A stretch of 64,000 nt of DNA from Cytophagaceae bacterium (GCA_027488815.1 JAIYAX010000026.1:237561-301560), one strand, 5' to 3'. Counted from the stretch's first letter, positions 32,277 through 41,868 are shown. The notes: a model not told the origin generated them from the letters alone. Made by a program: numbers and translations.

Positions 32277-32558
32277 CTAATAACTTGGATTTACTTCTAT
32301 GTCAATGTTTGAGAAAGGTGTCATGTAGTAAAGTAAAAGTTGTTCAGCTCTCTCTGCTGTTTCAGCGTGGTCTTGCGATGGGTGATAAACAGTAGCACCG
32401 TCTAATGGTCTGTAGTAATGGCTTATTTCCCATTTAAAGTCAACAGTCTGTCCGTTGTCGCCAGAAATTCGTTTTAAAACTCGTCCTTTAATTTCAAAGT
32501 TTAAACCGTCAACTGTGGTCTTAAACTCTTTTACTACTTGGTAAATTGTATTTGTCAT
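32277..32558 (-). CDS. Hypothetical protein
   Basis: 93 residues, no signal or membrane segment; alternating strands with many aromatic residues (VDFKWEISHYYRPLDG) suggest a small beta-sheet protein. It is the first gene of the minus-strand unit that includes the 142-residue protein and perhaps the nuclease. No family recognised. Confidence 0.6.
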   Translation of the reverse strand: MTNTIYQVVKEFKTTVDGLNFEIKGRVLKRISGDNGQTVDFKWEISHYYRPLDGATVYHPSQDHAETAERAEQLLLYYMTPFSNIDIEVNPSY

Positions 32559-33037
32559 GTTGTTACGTTTATATTTTTTGTTGTCTGTTTTATTTTCGAA
32601 AGGTCGGTCGTCAAACTTGCTGATTACTATTTTTTTAGCGAATTATTTCGCCTATTTTCCTTATTACCGAAGCCATTTAATCCAAAATGCTCCTTCTTTG
32701 TTCTTTTGATAAGTCAATTATCTGGTTTCCCTTTTCTGATGTATTTTTGGATCATGCTACATGAATTTACAGCCAATATAGTAGATCTGTCTATTTTTTA
32801 TTTCTCGATATGATAAATATTTTTTGGCTGTTCATGCCTATTTCCCCTCAGAGTCACTCTACAGGGCACTCTAAATCTAGCTCGGGGCCCTTGTATGGCT
32901 GATATTGGTGTTCTGTATACCCAATGAACATTTATACTCTGAAAGGCATAGTAAGAGCCACGCAACCTCCGCCAAATCAAGGAAATACTAAGCCCTTCCC
33001 CCGTTCCCCAACCCAGATTACCAACTACTAAGTATCC
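32559..33037. other. Intergenic region at the island edge, no gene seen
   Basis: 479 bases between the last island gene and topA. The left half is T-rich, the right half changes to the higher GC content of the topA side, so the composition boundary falls here. Frames on both strands lack coding character. No tRNA, attachment-site duplication or integrase gene is visible. Confidence 0.5.
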
Positions 33038-35356
33038 CTACTTTTTCTTCTTCCCGGCGAAACGGGGCTTCTTTTCCGGGCTGGCTTCGGCCAGGGCCAG
33101 GCATTCCTCCAGCGTGAGAGCCTCTGGCTCCTTGCCCTTGGGGATTTTGACATTCTTCTTGCCCACCACGATGTACGGCCCGAAACGTCCGTTGAGCACC
33201 TTCACCTCTTCGGCACCGTCAAACAGCTTGATGATCTTTTTAGCATCGCTTTCTGACTTTTCCCTGATCAGGGCCACACTTCGCTCTTCGGTGACTGTAT
33301 AGGGGTCATCTTCCTTGCTGAGGCTGTAAAACTTGCCATCATGCCTCACATAGGGGCCGAACTTGCCGATGCCGACGGTCATAGGCTTGCCCTCAAGGTT
33401 ACCTACCTCTCTGGGCAGTTTGAACAGCTCCAGAGCTTCTTCCAGGCTTACATTTTCCATCAGTTGCCCTTTTTTAAGACTGGCGAAGCGTGGTTTTTCA
33501 GTGTCTTCGTTCTGTCCGATCTGCACGAGAGGGCCAAAGCGTCCTAGCCGCACAATCACAGGCTTGCCGCTCACCGGATCGAGCCCCAGCTCACGGGATG
33601 CTCCTACAGAGGCACGGTCAAGCCCTTCGGTCTGCTCCACGGTGGGGTGAAACTTGCTGTAAAAGCCCCTGATCATCTCTTTCCATGGCTTGCGACCGCT
33701 GGCGATATCGTCAAACTCTTTTTCGACGTTGGCGGTAAAAGAAAAGTCGACCACAGTGGCAAAGTGCTTGACCAGAAAGTCGTTCACCACCATAGCGATG
33801 TCGGTCGGGAAGAGTTTGGCTTTCTCGGAGCCAAACACCTCTTTCTTGCTGCGCTGGCTGATTTTAACTGCGCTGAGCACCAGTTCTTGTAGCATTCTTT
33901 CCTTGCCTTCCCTGCTCTCCTTGATCACGTACTCCCTTTTGATGATGGTGGAGATGGTGGGCGCATAGGTGGAGGGACGGCCGATGCCCATTTCTTCCAG
34001 TTTTTTCACCAGACTGGCTTCGGTATAGCGTGCGGCAGGCTTGCTGAACCGCTCGGTAGCCAGCATCTGCTTGAAGCTGAGGGCCTCGCCTTTGTTCATC
34101 AGCGGCAGAATGGATTCTCCCTCTTCTTCCTCTTCCTCATCACTGGACTCGAGGTACACCTTCAAAAAGCCTTCAAATTTGATCACCTCGCCGCTGGCCT
34201 GAAACTCCTGAGGTACAGTGCTTACCTGGATGTGGGCAATGGTTTTTTCCAGCTGGGCATCAGACATCTGGCTGGCGATGGCTCGCTTCCAGATGAGTTC
34301 GTAGAGCCTTTGCTCATTGCGGTCGCCGCTGATCTTTTGGGTGTTAAAGTCCGTAGGGCGTATGGCTTCGTGTGCCTCCTGAGCACTCTCTGACTTGGTT
34401 TTGAACTTACGGCTCTGGCTGAAGGTGGGCCCGAACTGGCTTTCGATGGTGCTCCTGGCCTGGGCGATGGCCTGCTCGGAGAGGTTCAGTGAGTCGGTTC
34501 GCATGTAGGTGATCCTACCGGACTCATATAGCTTCTGGGCGATGTTCATCGTTTGCGCCACGGAGAAGCTGAGCTTACGGCTGGCTTCCTGCTGTAGGGT
34601 AGAGGTGGTGAAGGGTGGGGCAGGGCTTTTCTTGACCGGCTTGACTTCCAGGTCACGCACGCTATAGCCGGCACCGATGCATTTTTCTAAAAACTCCCTG
34701 GCCTGCTCCTGTTGGGCAAAGCGGTTATGCAGCTCTGCTTTAAAGGCCTTGCCCCTTAGCGTTTCAAACTGGGCGGTGACTTTAAACTCTGATTTGGTCT
34801 TAAAGGCTTCGATCTCCCGCTCACGCTCTACTACCAGGCGCACCGCTACCGACTGCACCCGGCCGGCCGAGAGACCGGTTTTGATTTTTTTCCAGAGGAT
34901 AGGCGAGAGCTCAAAGCCGACCAGCCTGTCGAGCACTCGGCGGGCCTGCTGCGCATTGACAAGGTCGGTATTGATGGTTCTTGGCTTTTCGATCGCATTG
35001 AGGATGGCTTGCTTGGTGATCTCTCTGAAAACGATACGCTTAATATCCTGATCCTTAAGCGATAGCGCTTCTTTCAAATGCCAGGATATCGCTTCTCCTT
35101 CACGGTCATCGTCCGTTGCCAGCCAGATGACTTCGGCCTCTTTGCTTAGTTTTTTAAGGCTTTTAACCAGGTCTATTTTGTCGCTGCTGATCTCGTAGGT
35201 AGGCTCAAAATCATTTTTGATGTCGATGGCATGATCCCCCTTGGGCAGATCACGCACATGCCCGAAACTGGACGTAACTTTAAAGTCAGCCCCCAGGTAA
35301 TTCTCAATGGTTTTGGCTTTAGCAGGGGACTCAACGATGACCAGGTTTTTTGGCAT
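33038..35356 (-). CDS. topA: DNA topoisomerase I
   Basis: A 772-residue type IA topoisomerase that relaxes negative supercoils. The Toprim motifs are LVIVESPAKAKTI, and TDDDREGEAISWHL; the catalytic Tyr284 is in GRITYMRTDS, and RRVLDRLVGFELSP and GLSAGRVQSV are conserved. The C-terminus has repeated GRFGPxV-type topoisomerase repeats (RLGRFGPLVQIG, GKFGPYVRHDG, GRFGPYIVVG) in place of Cys4 zinc fingers, and a final Lys-rich tail. Its GC content is visibly higher than the island's. Confidence 0.97.
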   Translation of the reverse strand: MPKNLVIVESPAKAKTIENYLGADFKVTSSFGHVRDLPKGDHAIDIKNDFEPTYEISSDKIDLVKSLKKLSKEAEVIWLATDDDREGEAISWHLKEALSLKDQDIKRIVFREITKQAILNAIEKPRTINTDLVNAQQARRVLDRLVGFELSPILWKKIKTGLSAGRVQSVAVRLVVEREREIEAFKTKSEFKVTAQFETLRGKAFKAELHNRFAQQEQAREFLEKCIGAGYSVRDLEVKPVKKSPAPPFTTSTLQQEASRKLSFSVAQTMNIAQKLYESGRITYMRTDSLNLSEQAIAQARSTIESQFGPTFSQSRKFKTKSESAQEAHEAIRPTDFNTQKISGDRNEQRLYELIWKRAIASQMSDAQLEKTIAHIQVSTVPQEFQASGEVIKFEGFLKVYLESSDEEEEEEGESILPLMNKGEALSFKQMLATERFSKPAARYTEASLVKKLEEMGIGRPSTYAPTISTIIKREYVIKESREGKERMLQELVLSAVKISQRSKKEVFGSEKAKLFPTDIAMVVNDFLVKHFATVVDFSFTANVEKEFDDIASGRKPWKEMIRGFYSKFHPTVEQTEGLDRASVGASRELGLDPVSGKPVIVRLGRFGPLVQIGQNEDTEKPRFASLKKGQLMENVSLEEALELFKLPREVGNLEGKPMTVGIGKFGPYVRHDGKFYSLSKEDDPYTVTEERSVALIREKSESDAKKIIKLFDGAEEVKVLNGRFGPYIVVGKKNVKIPKGKEPEALTLEECLALAEASPEKKPRFAGKKKK

Positions 35357-35464
35357 GAGTAAATTAATTTGGGGCGAATGTCAACACAGAGTTCCAATTA
35401 ACCAAAAACAAGTTATTGCTCCACATTGTGGAAATCCAATCTCTCTACCGGATTAATAAACCTA

Positions 35465-35472
35465 TATATTTG
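35465..35472 (+). promoter_or_regulatory. Promoter element TATATTTG before sixA
   Basis: Exact TAnnTTTG match 19 bp before the TTG start at 35492; the leader would be about 10-15 nt. No clear TTTG is seen at the -33 place. Confidence 0.5.
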
Positions 35473-35491
35473 TTTAAATTAAGCAATAACC

Positions 35492-36004
35492 TTGACCCGA
35501 CACCTTGTTTTATGCCGTCATGCGAAGTCAGATTGGTCTTCAGCAGGGCAGAAAGATTTTGACCGACCCTTGAACCCTCGTGGCCACCGTGATGCCCCCC
35601 GCATGGCGATGGTATTAAAAAATCTGGGCCTTCACGTTGACTTATTCATCAGCAGCCCTGCCGAGCGAGCCAGAACCACAGCCATTTACTACGCTGAAAC
35701 CTTGCAGGGTGATGCAGGAGCGATACTGTTTGATGAAGAGATCTATGAAGCATCGCCCCGGATTTTGCTGAGGGCCATCAATGCCCTACCGGAAAATAAA
35801 TATACAGTCTGTATGTTTGGACATAATCCTACCTTCACCCACATGATCGAGTACCTGAGTGGAGCAGAAATCGGAAATCTGCCCACCAGTGGCATTGCCC
35901 ACCTCGAGTTTGAAGACATGGCCTGGGCGGAGATTGGCAAAAACAGCGGAGTTTTAGCCCACTTTGAGTATCCTAAGAAACACTACGGAGATGAGCAAGA
36001 GTAA
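35492..36004 (+). CDS. sixA: Histidine phosphatase family protein (SixA-like)
   Basis: 170 residues of the phosphoglycerate-mutase-like fold. The phosphohistidine site is in LCRHAKSDW, with the second Arg in SPAERARTT and the His of the FGHNPTFT segment, the SixA pattern. SixA removes phosphate from histidine phosphotransfer domains. The start is TTG at 35492, directly after a promoter box; no ATG fits. It overlaps the next gene by 14 bp. Confidence 0.88.
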   Translation: MTRHLVLCRHAKSDWSSAGQKDFDRPLNPRGHRDAPRMAMVLKNLGLHVDLFISSPAERARTTAIYYAETLQGDAGAILFDEEIYEASPRILLRAINALPENKYTVCMFGHNPTFTHMIEYLSGAEIGNLPTSGIAHLEFEDMAWAEIGKNSGVLAHFEYPKKHYGDEQE

Positions 36005-37085
36005 GAAAAATGAAAAGAACCCAGAGCAGAAAAAGGCAAGCCTGATCGCAGTCTTTGATCCCAACAGTCCCGGATCGGGTGATCAGATTTATGGGCTTCC
36101 TTTTGATCTGGATACTGCCAAGATCGTTTTGCTTCCTGCTCCCTGGGAGGTCACCGTCTCTTACCAGTCAGGCACTGCAAAAGGCCCGGACGCCATGCTG
36201 GATGCCAGTTTTCAGGTTGACCTCTATGACGTAGAGTATCCTGAGCTTTGGAAGGCCGGCATTTGGATGGCGCCTGTACCCGAAAAATGGAAAAAGAACA
36301 GCAAGAGGTACCGCAAGCAAGCCCGTGACTACATGGAGTGGCTGCTGGAAGGAAAACCAGGTAATGATCAGGACTACTACGAAAAGGTCTTGCAACAGAT
36401 CCATCAGGGCTGTCAGGAGTTTAATGCCTGGGTAAGGGCTCAGGTTGCCGAGTACCGGACTTCCGGGAAATTGGTCATCCTTTTGGGAGGTGACCATAGC
36501 ACGCCTCTGGGTTACTATCAGGCGCTTAATGATGAACAACAGCCTTTTGGGATTTTACACCTCGATGCGCATGCTGACCTGAGACCGGCCTATGAAGATT
36601 TCGAATTTTCACATGCCTCCATCATGTACAATGCCTTGAAGCTGCCTGCCCTTACAAAACTGGTGCAGGTCGGTATCCGTGACTATTGTGATCAGGAAGC
36701 CCGGCTTATATCCGACTCAGACAAAAAGATTGTGCTCTTCTCTGACCAGGAATTAAAAAACAAGCTATTCAATGGGGAGACCTGGGCAAAGCTCTGTGCT
36801 GCAATCATCAAGGAACTTCCGGATAGGGTCTTTATCAGCATCGATATTGATCATTTTGATCCGGCTTTATGCCCAAACACAGGTACTCCGGTGCCGGGAG
36901 GAAACAGTTTTGAAATGACCACTTACCTGCTTAGCCAATTGGCCCTTTCAGGCAAGCAAGTGATCGGTGCAGATCTGGTGGAAGTAGCCCCCGGCGACGA
37001 TGAATGGGACGCTAACGTGGGTGCCAGATTGCTTTACAAGCTTATAGGCTGCTTGGCAAAATCAAATGGTTTGCTGACTAGCTGA
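35991..37085 (+). CDS. Agmatinase/arginase family enzyme
   Basis: 364 residues from ATG at 35991 (GGAG just before it). The binuclear Mn2+ ligands are in GGDHST, HLDAHADLR and SIDIDHFDP, with PGG and EVAPGDD after them, so a ureohydrolase activity is expected. Residues ~90-150 hold a family-specific helical insertion rich in Lys and Glu. The substrate (agmatine, formiminoglutamate, guanidinobutyrate) cannot be fixed. It overlaps sixA by 14 bp and converges with the next gene, overlapping its stop by 8 bp. Confidence 0.88.
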   Translation: MSKSKKNEKNPEQKKASLIAVFDPNSPGSGDQIYGLPFDLDTAKIVLLPAPWEVTVSYQSGTAKGPDAMLDASFQVDLYDVEYPELWKAGIWMAPVPEKWKKNSKRYRKQARDYMEWLLEGKPGNDQDYYEKVLQQIHQGCQEFNAWVRAQVAEYRTSGKLVILLGGDHSTPLGYYQALNDEQQPFGILHLDAHADLRPAYEDFEFSHASIMYNALKLPALTKLVQVGIRDYCDQEARLISDSDKKIVLFSDQELKNKLFNGETWAKLCAAIIKELPDRVFISIDIDHFDPALCPNTGTPVPGGNSFEMTTYLLSQLALSGKQVIGADLVEVAPGDDEWDANVGARLLYKLIGCLAKSNGLLTS

Positions 37086-37521
37086 CCAGTCGCTCCCAGT
37101 CCAGGTATCTCAATGAGAGCACTTTACCGATTTCAGCAAAATTCTCCCATGAGTCAACCACATGGTAAATGGAAGGCAGCCCTTTAGCCAGGGTGTTTTG
37201 ATAATCTTTTTTATACAAGCCGCCTCCGTAGTAGTAGAAGCAAAACATGTTGCCTTTTTCTGTAAAAAGGTCACTTCCCAAATAGCCATCCCAGATTTCA
37301 CTGAGTACAGTACAACTGATTTCCCTGCGTTTGAAACGATAGATCTGAGTTTCGCATTCCTCAATAAAGAATTCGCTGCAAAGGTCATTCTCAATCATCC
37401 AACCCAGAAACATCCCTATGTGTACATAAGCCTGCTCGATGGGAAGGCTAGCGGGGAAGTCCTTCAAAAAATGTTCTTTTGCTCGGTCGTAAACTCGGTT
37501 TCCCTGGGTGCTTGTTTCCAT
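37078..37521 (-). CDS. Conserved hypothetical protein, DUF7832-like (tentative)
   Basis: 147 residues, cytoplasmic. The pattern KDFPASLPIEQAYVHIGMFL, followed by GWMIENDL and later GYLGSDLFTEKGNMFCFYYY, resembles a small family seen near or in bacterial toxin-immunity settings; the DUF number is from memory. No toxin gene is adjacent. It converges with the agmatinase-family gene with an 8-bp overlap. Confidence 0.6.
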   Translation of the reverse strand: METSTQGNRVYDRAKEHFLKDFPASLPIEQAYVHIGMFLGWMIENDLCSEFFIEECETQIYRFKRREISCTVLSEIWDGYLGSDLFTEKGNMFCFYYYGGGLYKKDYQNTLAKGLPSIYHVVDSWENFAEIGKVLSLRYLDWERLVS

Positions 37522-37655
37522 TTTGGTTAATTAGTAGGGCCAAAACTAGTCTAAGCCCCTGAAGCACACAACCCAACGTAAGATATTTGACCATTTAACC
37601 TTTCCCGACGTATAAACCCCTGATCCCAAACACAAATCTTTAAATCTTCGTAGCC

Positions 37656-38204
37656 ATGAAAGCAACCCTTTTTTTCATTTTATTTCTCCTGAATTTTGCC
37701 TTGTCTTCTGAAACTGTCGGACAAGGTTTTGGTCAGTCACAGTTTCAGTCGGTGGAAGGAGAGGCCCTCGGCATCCAATCCATCACCAAAGGTCAATATG
37801 CCTTGCTTTGCATTGCCTTCAGGCCAGAGGCAGAGGGGATGCTGGCCGAGTGGTGGCTGCCTGTTTATCAGAATTTTATCAGCCGCAAAACGGACGGCTT
37901 TGTGGTCGTGGAGGAGATCGAGCCGGTGAGTGTATGGTTTATGCCGGTTTTAGAGAAAGGGGGTAAAACTGCAGCATCCGCTTTTTCTAAAAAGGCGAAA
38001 GCAGCCGTGGAAGAAGATTTCCTCAAGATGATCGCCCTGCTTCCCAAACCTTCAGAGGCTCTTTTAAAAGAACTCGATGTTAAAGACAAAAAAGCACCTA
38101 TCCTGGTTGTGATAGGTGCTGAGGGTCAAATACTGGAAAAAGTCAGTGGAGCTTTTGATGCTGATAAACTGGCATTGCTGGAAAAAGCCTTCCTCAAAAA
38201 GTAA
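37656..38204 (+). CDS. Exported protein with thioredoxin-like fold, no CxxC
   Basis: 182 residues with a signal peptide (FFILFLLNFALSSETVG). The segment QYALLCIAFRPEA, followed by APILVVIGAEGQILEKVSG near the end, suggests a thioredoxin-like fold, but the redox CxxC is missing and only one Cys remains in the mature part. A periplasmic role is likely, activity unknown. It ends 5 bp from the stop of the converging subtilase gene. Confidence 0.6.
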   Translation: MKATLFFILFLLNFALSSETVGQGFGQSQFQSVEGEALGIQSITKGQYALLCIAFRPEAEGMLAEWWLPVYQNFISRKTDGFVVVEEIEPVSVWFMPVLEKGGKTAASAFSKKAKAAVEEDFLKMIALLPKPSEALLKELDVKDKKAPILVVIGAEGQILEKVSGAFDADKLALLEKAFLKK

Positions 38205-38209
38205 TGCCT

Positions 38210-41200
38210 TTATTCAATCCTTAGCTTACGGACTACGGTGGATTGATCGCTTTCTATGCTAAGCAAATACATGCCACCAGCGAGGCCGGAAGTATTCAAT
38301 TGAATGCTGGTTGGCGTTTCGCTATCTTTTCTGATCCACTCCATATGCAGCTTGCCTTGTGTATCAATCAGTCTGATTTTCTCCAGAACAATTGAATTGC
38401 TTTCAATAATCAGACGGTCAGATGCCGGGTTCGGGTATACCAATAGATTGGCCTCAGTCAGCTTGTTCACCGTTCCTGAAGGTTGACTCAAATCAACAGG
38501 AAGCGTGATGGACCTGGTTTCGCAGTAGCCATAGACATTGAGTTTGGCCAGATAAAGGCTGTCACCGGAATATTGATGGATAGGGTTCAACTGAGTGGAG
38601 CTCATGCCATCGCCAAATTCCCAGAGCAAGGAATCGTAGTGATTGGCCAGTGAAGTGAAGGCAATCATTCTGGGTAAAGCAGTTGGCTGAAAGCTGAAAT
38701 TTGCTTCTGCATTGGGCTGGATCGTCACAGTTTGGCCGACCGTATCTATGCCCAGGCTATTGCCTACAATCAGTGAAACATTTTTCAATCCGGGGCTTGT
38801 ATAGATCACCTGGTGTGGACCAAGGCCTATGGCCGTGGATGGGTTGGCTCCGGTTCCAAAATCCCATTGATAGCTTACCGCAGCACCCTGACTCACATCT
38901 GTGAACAGCATATTCAATTGGGTACAGCTACTATCAGCTGCATTCATCTGTGCAGTAGGGGCGATGCATCCAAATGTCCCTGGAGTCTTTCGAACAGCAA
39001 TCGTACGGTTGCTGATCAGTCCCTCATCTCCTAAAGCCGTGATAGCAAAAAAGTACTCCTGAAAAGAAGAAATATTATTTACCACAAATTCAGTTCCCAG
39101 TGTTGAACCAATACTGTCCATATACATCGAGCCGAGTTGGTGAACGACATATCGCTTGGCAAATGGCACACCCGTCCATTTCAGTTTCAATCCATTGGTA
39201 CAAGCCCAGTCAATGGCCAGATTGTCGGGTGTTTTCATGATCGATACTGGTAATTCTGTAACATCACTTCCGTTTGAACCTCTGCGCACCCTTATTAGAA
39301 TTCTTTTTCCTTCAAGGCTAAAGGGCACCAGCCAGTTGTGATGCCTTTGGGCAGCAATCACAGCTCCGATGATACTTGTCCAGGTTTGTCCATTGTTCAC
39401 ACTGTATTGCAAAGAAGTTACTCCATAACTACCGGCCATTGCGTCCCAGCGAATGGTGTATTGAAATCCTGGAATAAATGTTTCCCCGCCTCTGGGATAA
39501 GTCAAATGAATGCTTGAATTCCTGAATTCATACACCACTACATAGTTCTGAGGGCCAAAAGGAATGTTCTCACCTACAATACGGATGGTGTGATTTCCGG
39601 CAGAAGGTATGGAAACAGTGATCTGTTCCTGATTATTGAGGGTATCCCGACCCCTGAAGGCGGGAGAGTTGAGCAGATTGGCATTCGGTGCATGATTGAG
39701 TCTCCAGGGCTGTATCTCCAACCCACTCGGGTCTACAATCACAGCATCAAGGTTGTTTACCAAGGCTTTTGAAGCATTTGCCAGAGCTTCCTTGTCATGC
39801 CAGTACACCATTACCCTGATCTCATCTGTTCCGGCAGGAATCTGAAGGGTATGTAGCACAGTATCACCTTGACTGATGCTGCCAAACAGGTATTGACTGT
39901 TTTTAATGACGTTATAGGCCCGGCGGGCATTAACCCTTCCAAAGCCATGCTTAAAATCAGGGCCTGAGTTACCAATATCGTCAGCCGTATTCATCATGAC
40001 TGCTTTGATCAGGGAGGAGGGAGGATCCACGTTGTTATTCAACAAGCGATATCCCTGATACAGCTGGGCCATGACGCCTGAAATTCCGGGGGCAGCCATA
40101 GAAGTACCGGTTGATGAATTGTAGGTGTGAGGATTGATGGTGGAGAACACATCGGTTCCCACAGCACAAATATCCGGTTTGATGCGTCCATCATGAACAG
40201 GTCCCACACTGCTTGAGCCATTCAGGACGTCCAAAGAAGTGGTATTACCAACAGCAATTACGTTTTTAGCCACTTTTACCCCGCCTGTGATATTTCCCCA
40301 ACCTGCACCTGCTCCATAATTGCAGTTGGAGGCTCCATTGTTTCCGGCAGAAAACACATGCATTAAAGAGGAGTTGTTGTTGATATGGATATCGGCTGTT
40401 CTTGCAAAACTGGTGTATCCGGTATTGCAGCCATCGCTGTAGGAAGTGGAGGTAATCCGCACACTGTTGTTCACATACGACACTGGAGATTGATTTACCG
40501 CATTCCAGACCTGATAAACCATCAATTCACTGGCAGGAGCCATGCCTTTGGTGCTGGGGTCAATATTGCCTGCTCCCATGATGGTTCCGGCGATATGGTC
40601 TCCATGAGTGCCGTTGTTTAAGGTAACATTGACTTGATTGATACGGCCCTGATAGTCAGCATGAGGTCCAATGATTCCATCATCACCAAGTGCCACGACC
40701 ACACCGTTACCATTTAAGGGTACAGCAGCTACACCGGAACGATCGATTACATTTGAACGGTGAGAGTTCTTTCCGGGAAGGTTTTCAGGTTCGGCAGGAG
40801 GGGCTACGGTCTCAACGTAGTACAAGGCAGGATGAGCGGCAAGTAAGGTCAGTTTTTGCTGGGAAGCAGTTAGTTTGATCGTTCCTCCCGTTTCATTGTC
40901 CAGTGTGGCGTTGAAACCCATTTGCCTCAACGATTGGATGATCGGAGCTATGGATAAGCCCGGTACCACACTTGCGACTAGGTCAACATCTCCATTCGGT
41001 AGCAAGGCATGGTTTTGAACCTGTCCAGTCAAGAGAGGAGGGCTTAGTTTCCAATTCGGCTGAATGACAAAAAGTCCAGAAACAGTTTCGGACTTGAGTG
41101 ATCCAATGGGCATTTGAGCCGGTACGCTGACCAGATAAACTTGTCTGGATAGCAATCCATGAAATAAAACACCCTGAGTTTCGAGGTTTACTTTTTCTGA

Positions 41201-41389
41201 GGAGGACAATGTATGTGAAGTAGCAAGTGCCCTTGTCACTCTGCCTTGCCAGATTTCATTGGCAGTGACCAGACTAAATGGAAGTGACTCTGCCAACGAG
41301 TGCTTCCCATTGACAAGAGATATTTCCTGTGCAGCAAGTAAGGTAGGGAAAAAAAGAATACATAAAACAAACAAGCGGTAATTGTTCAT
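38210..41389 (-). CDS. Large secreted S8 peptidase with FN3, PKD and T9SS sorting domains
   Basis: 1,059 residues from ATG at 41389, which begins a signal peptide (VLCILFFPTLLAAQ); the longer frame upstream is unlikely. The subtilase triad is Asp236 (ALGDDGI), His262 (THGDHIAGT) and Ser428 (GTSMAAP), with Asn in SAGNNG. A jelly-roll-like domain follows, then an FN3-like domain (KLKWTGVPFAKRYVV), two PKD-like domains (YQWDFGTG; LLWEFGDGMSS) and a T9SS type A sorting domain (LLVYPNPASDRLII to KLRIE). A surface or secreted protease. Confidence 0.93.
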   Translation of the reverse strand: MNNYRLFVLCILFFPTLLAAQEISLVNGKHSLAESLPFSLVTANEIWQGRVTRALATSHTLSSSEKVNLETQGVLFHGLLSRQVYLVSVPAQMPIGSLKSETVSGLFVIQPNWKLSPPLLTGQVQNHALLPNGDVDLVASVVPGLSIAPIIQSLRQMGFNATLDNETGGTIKLTASQQKLTLLAAHPALYYVETVAPPAEPENLPGKNSHRSNVIDRSGVAAVPLNGNGVVVALGDDGIIGPHADYQGRINQVNVTLNNGTHGDHIAGTIMGAGNIDPSTKGMAPASELMVYQVWNAVNQSPVSYVNNSVRITSTSYSDGCNTGYTSFARTADIHINNNSSLMHVFSAGNNGASNCNYGAGAGWGNITGGVKVAKNVIAVGNTTSLDVLNGSSSVGPVHDGRIKPDICAVGTDVFSTINPHTYNSSTGTSMAAPGISGVMAQLYQGYRLLNNNVDPPSSLIKAVMMNTADDIGNSGPDFKHGFGRVNARRAYNVIKNSQYLFGSISQGDTVLHTLQIPAGTDEIRVMVYWHDKEALANASKALVNNLDAVIVDPSGLEIQPWRLNHAPNANLLNSPAFRGRDTLNNQEQITVSIPSAGNHTIRIVGENIPFGPQNYVVVYEFRNSSIHLTYPRGGETFIPGFQYTIRWDAMAGSYGVTSLQYSVNNGQTWTSIIGAVIAAQRHHNWLVPFSLEGKRILIRVRRGSNGSDVTELPVSIMKTPDNLAIDWACTNGLKLKWTGVPFAKRYVVHQLGSMYMDSIGSTLGTEFVVNNISSFQEYFFAITALGDEGLISNRTIAVRKTPGTFGCIAPTAQMNAADSSCTQLNMLFTDVSQGAAVSYQWDFGTGANPSTAIGLGPHQVIYTSPGLKNVSLIVGNSLGIDTVGQTVTIQPNAEANFSFQPTALPRMIAFTSLANHYDSLLWEFGDGMSSTQLNPIHQYSGDSLYLAKLNVYGYCETRSITLPVDLSQPSGTVNKLTEANLLVYPNPASDRLIIESNSIVLEKIRLIDTQGKLHMEWIRKDSETPTSIQLNTSGLAGGMYLLSIESDQSTVVRKLRIE

Positions 41390-41460
41390 GATGCAGTGAA
41401 AGCTATTGTAGTGAAAACGAAGAACCAAATATAATTGGTTCATTTTAAATGTTATCAAAC

Positions 41461-41486
41461 AAAAAAAGCCCGGATTTCTCCAGGCT
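41461..41486 (-). terminator. Rho-independent terminator after the 38-residue lipoprotein gene
   Basis: On the minus strand AGCCTGG and CCGGGCT pair around a 6-nt loop and are followed by seven T. It separates the lipoprotein gene from the subtilase gene. Confidence 0.8.
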
Positions 41487-41511
41487 TGAAAAGCTGCAAG
41501 GTTTAGCGTTA

Positions 41512-41628
41512 TTAGCCTTTTACCTGTTTCTCAGTTGGTACTTTAGCATAGGTAGGGCAAGTTTTTCTTGAACATGCCGAAACTGCCAATACGCTGATGG
41601 CTAGGAGGGTAATTGTAACTTTCTTCAT
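41512..41628 (-). CDS. 38-residue small lipoprotein
   Basis: ATG at 41628, stop at 41512. The signal is MKKVTITLLAISVLAVSAC with the lipobox VSAC; the mature part is only 20 residues (CSRKTCPTYAKVPTEKQVKG). It has its own terminator. Small lipoproteins with a CPTYAK-type sequence are, as I recall, common in Bacteroidota, with no known function. Confidence 0.75.
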   Translation of the reverse strand: MKKVTITLLAISVLAVSACSRKTCPTYAKVPTEKQVKG

Positions 41629-41698
41629 GACTGTGTAGTAGGTAGCTGGGACAAATTTATAGATTTTTATTAACAATGCACTTAATCTGTTGTCAGGC

Positions 41699-41806
41699 TG
41701 TGGATATGGCGTTTCAAATCTGATGCCAGGCTGTAAGTTTGTGCGTAAAATGATGTATTAAGCCTTATTTCCAGAGATGAATTGTGTGCTTACTCAATTA
41801 TCCACA
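41699..41806. promoter_or_regulatory. DnaA-box-like pair
   Basis: TTATCCACA at 41798-41806 is an exact DnaA-box consensus; TGTGGATAT at 41699-41707 is the same box on the other strand with one mismatch. Between them TGTCAGGCTGT and TGCCAGGCTGT form a near-direct repeat. AT-rich stretches lie on both sides. Confidence 0.4.
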
Positions 41807-41840
41807 CATATACATGTATGATTTTTTCAAGACAGTTTAA

Positions 41841-41868
41841 TTGTTTTTAACCGATTGAAGTACTTTTG
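41841..41868 (+). promoter_or_regulatory. Promoter: TTG and TACTTTTG
   Basis: TACTTTTG (41861-41868) matches TAnnTTTG exactly, with TTG 17 nt upstream at 41841. It would give a leader of about 65 nt for the gene at 41941. Confidence 0.5.

Noticed and set aside
32538..32813. 91-residue plus-strand ORF at the island edge
   Set aside because: Translation of T-rich intergenic DNA (Phe/Leu-rich); overlaps the start of the 93-residue gene; no start context.
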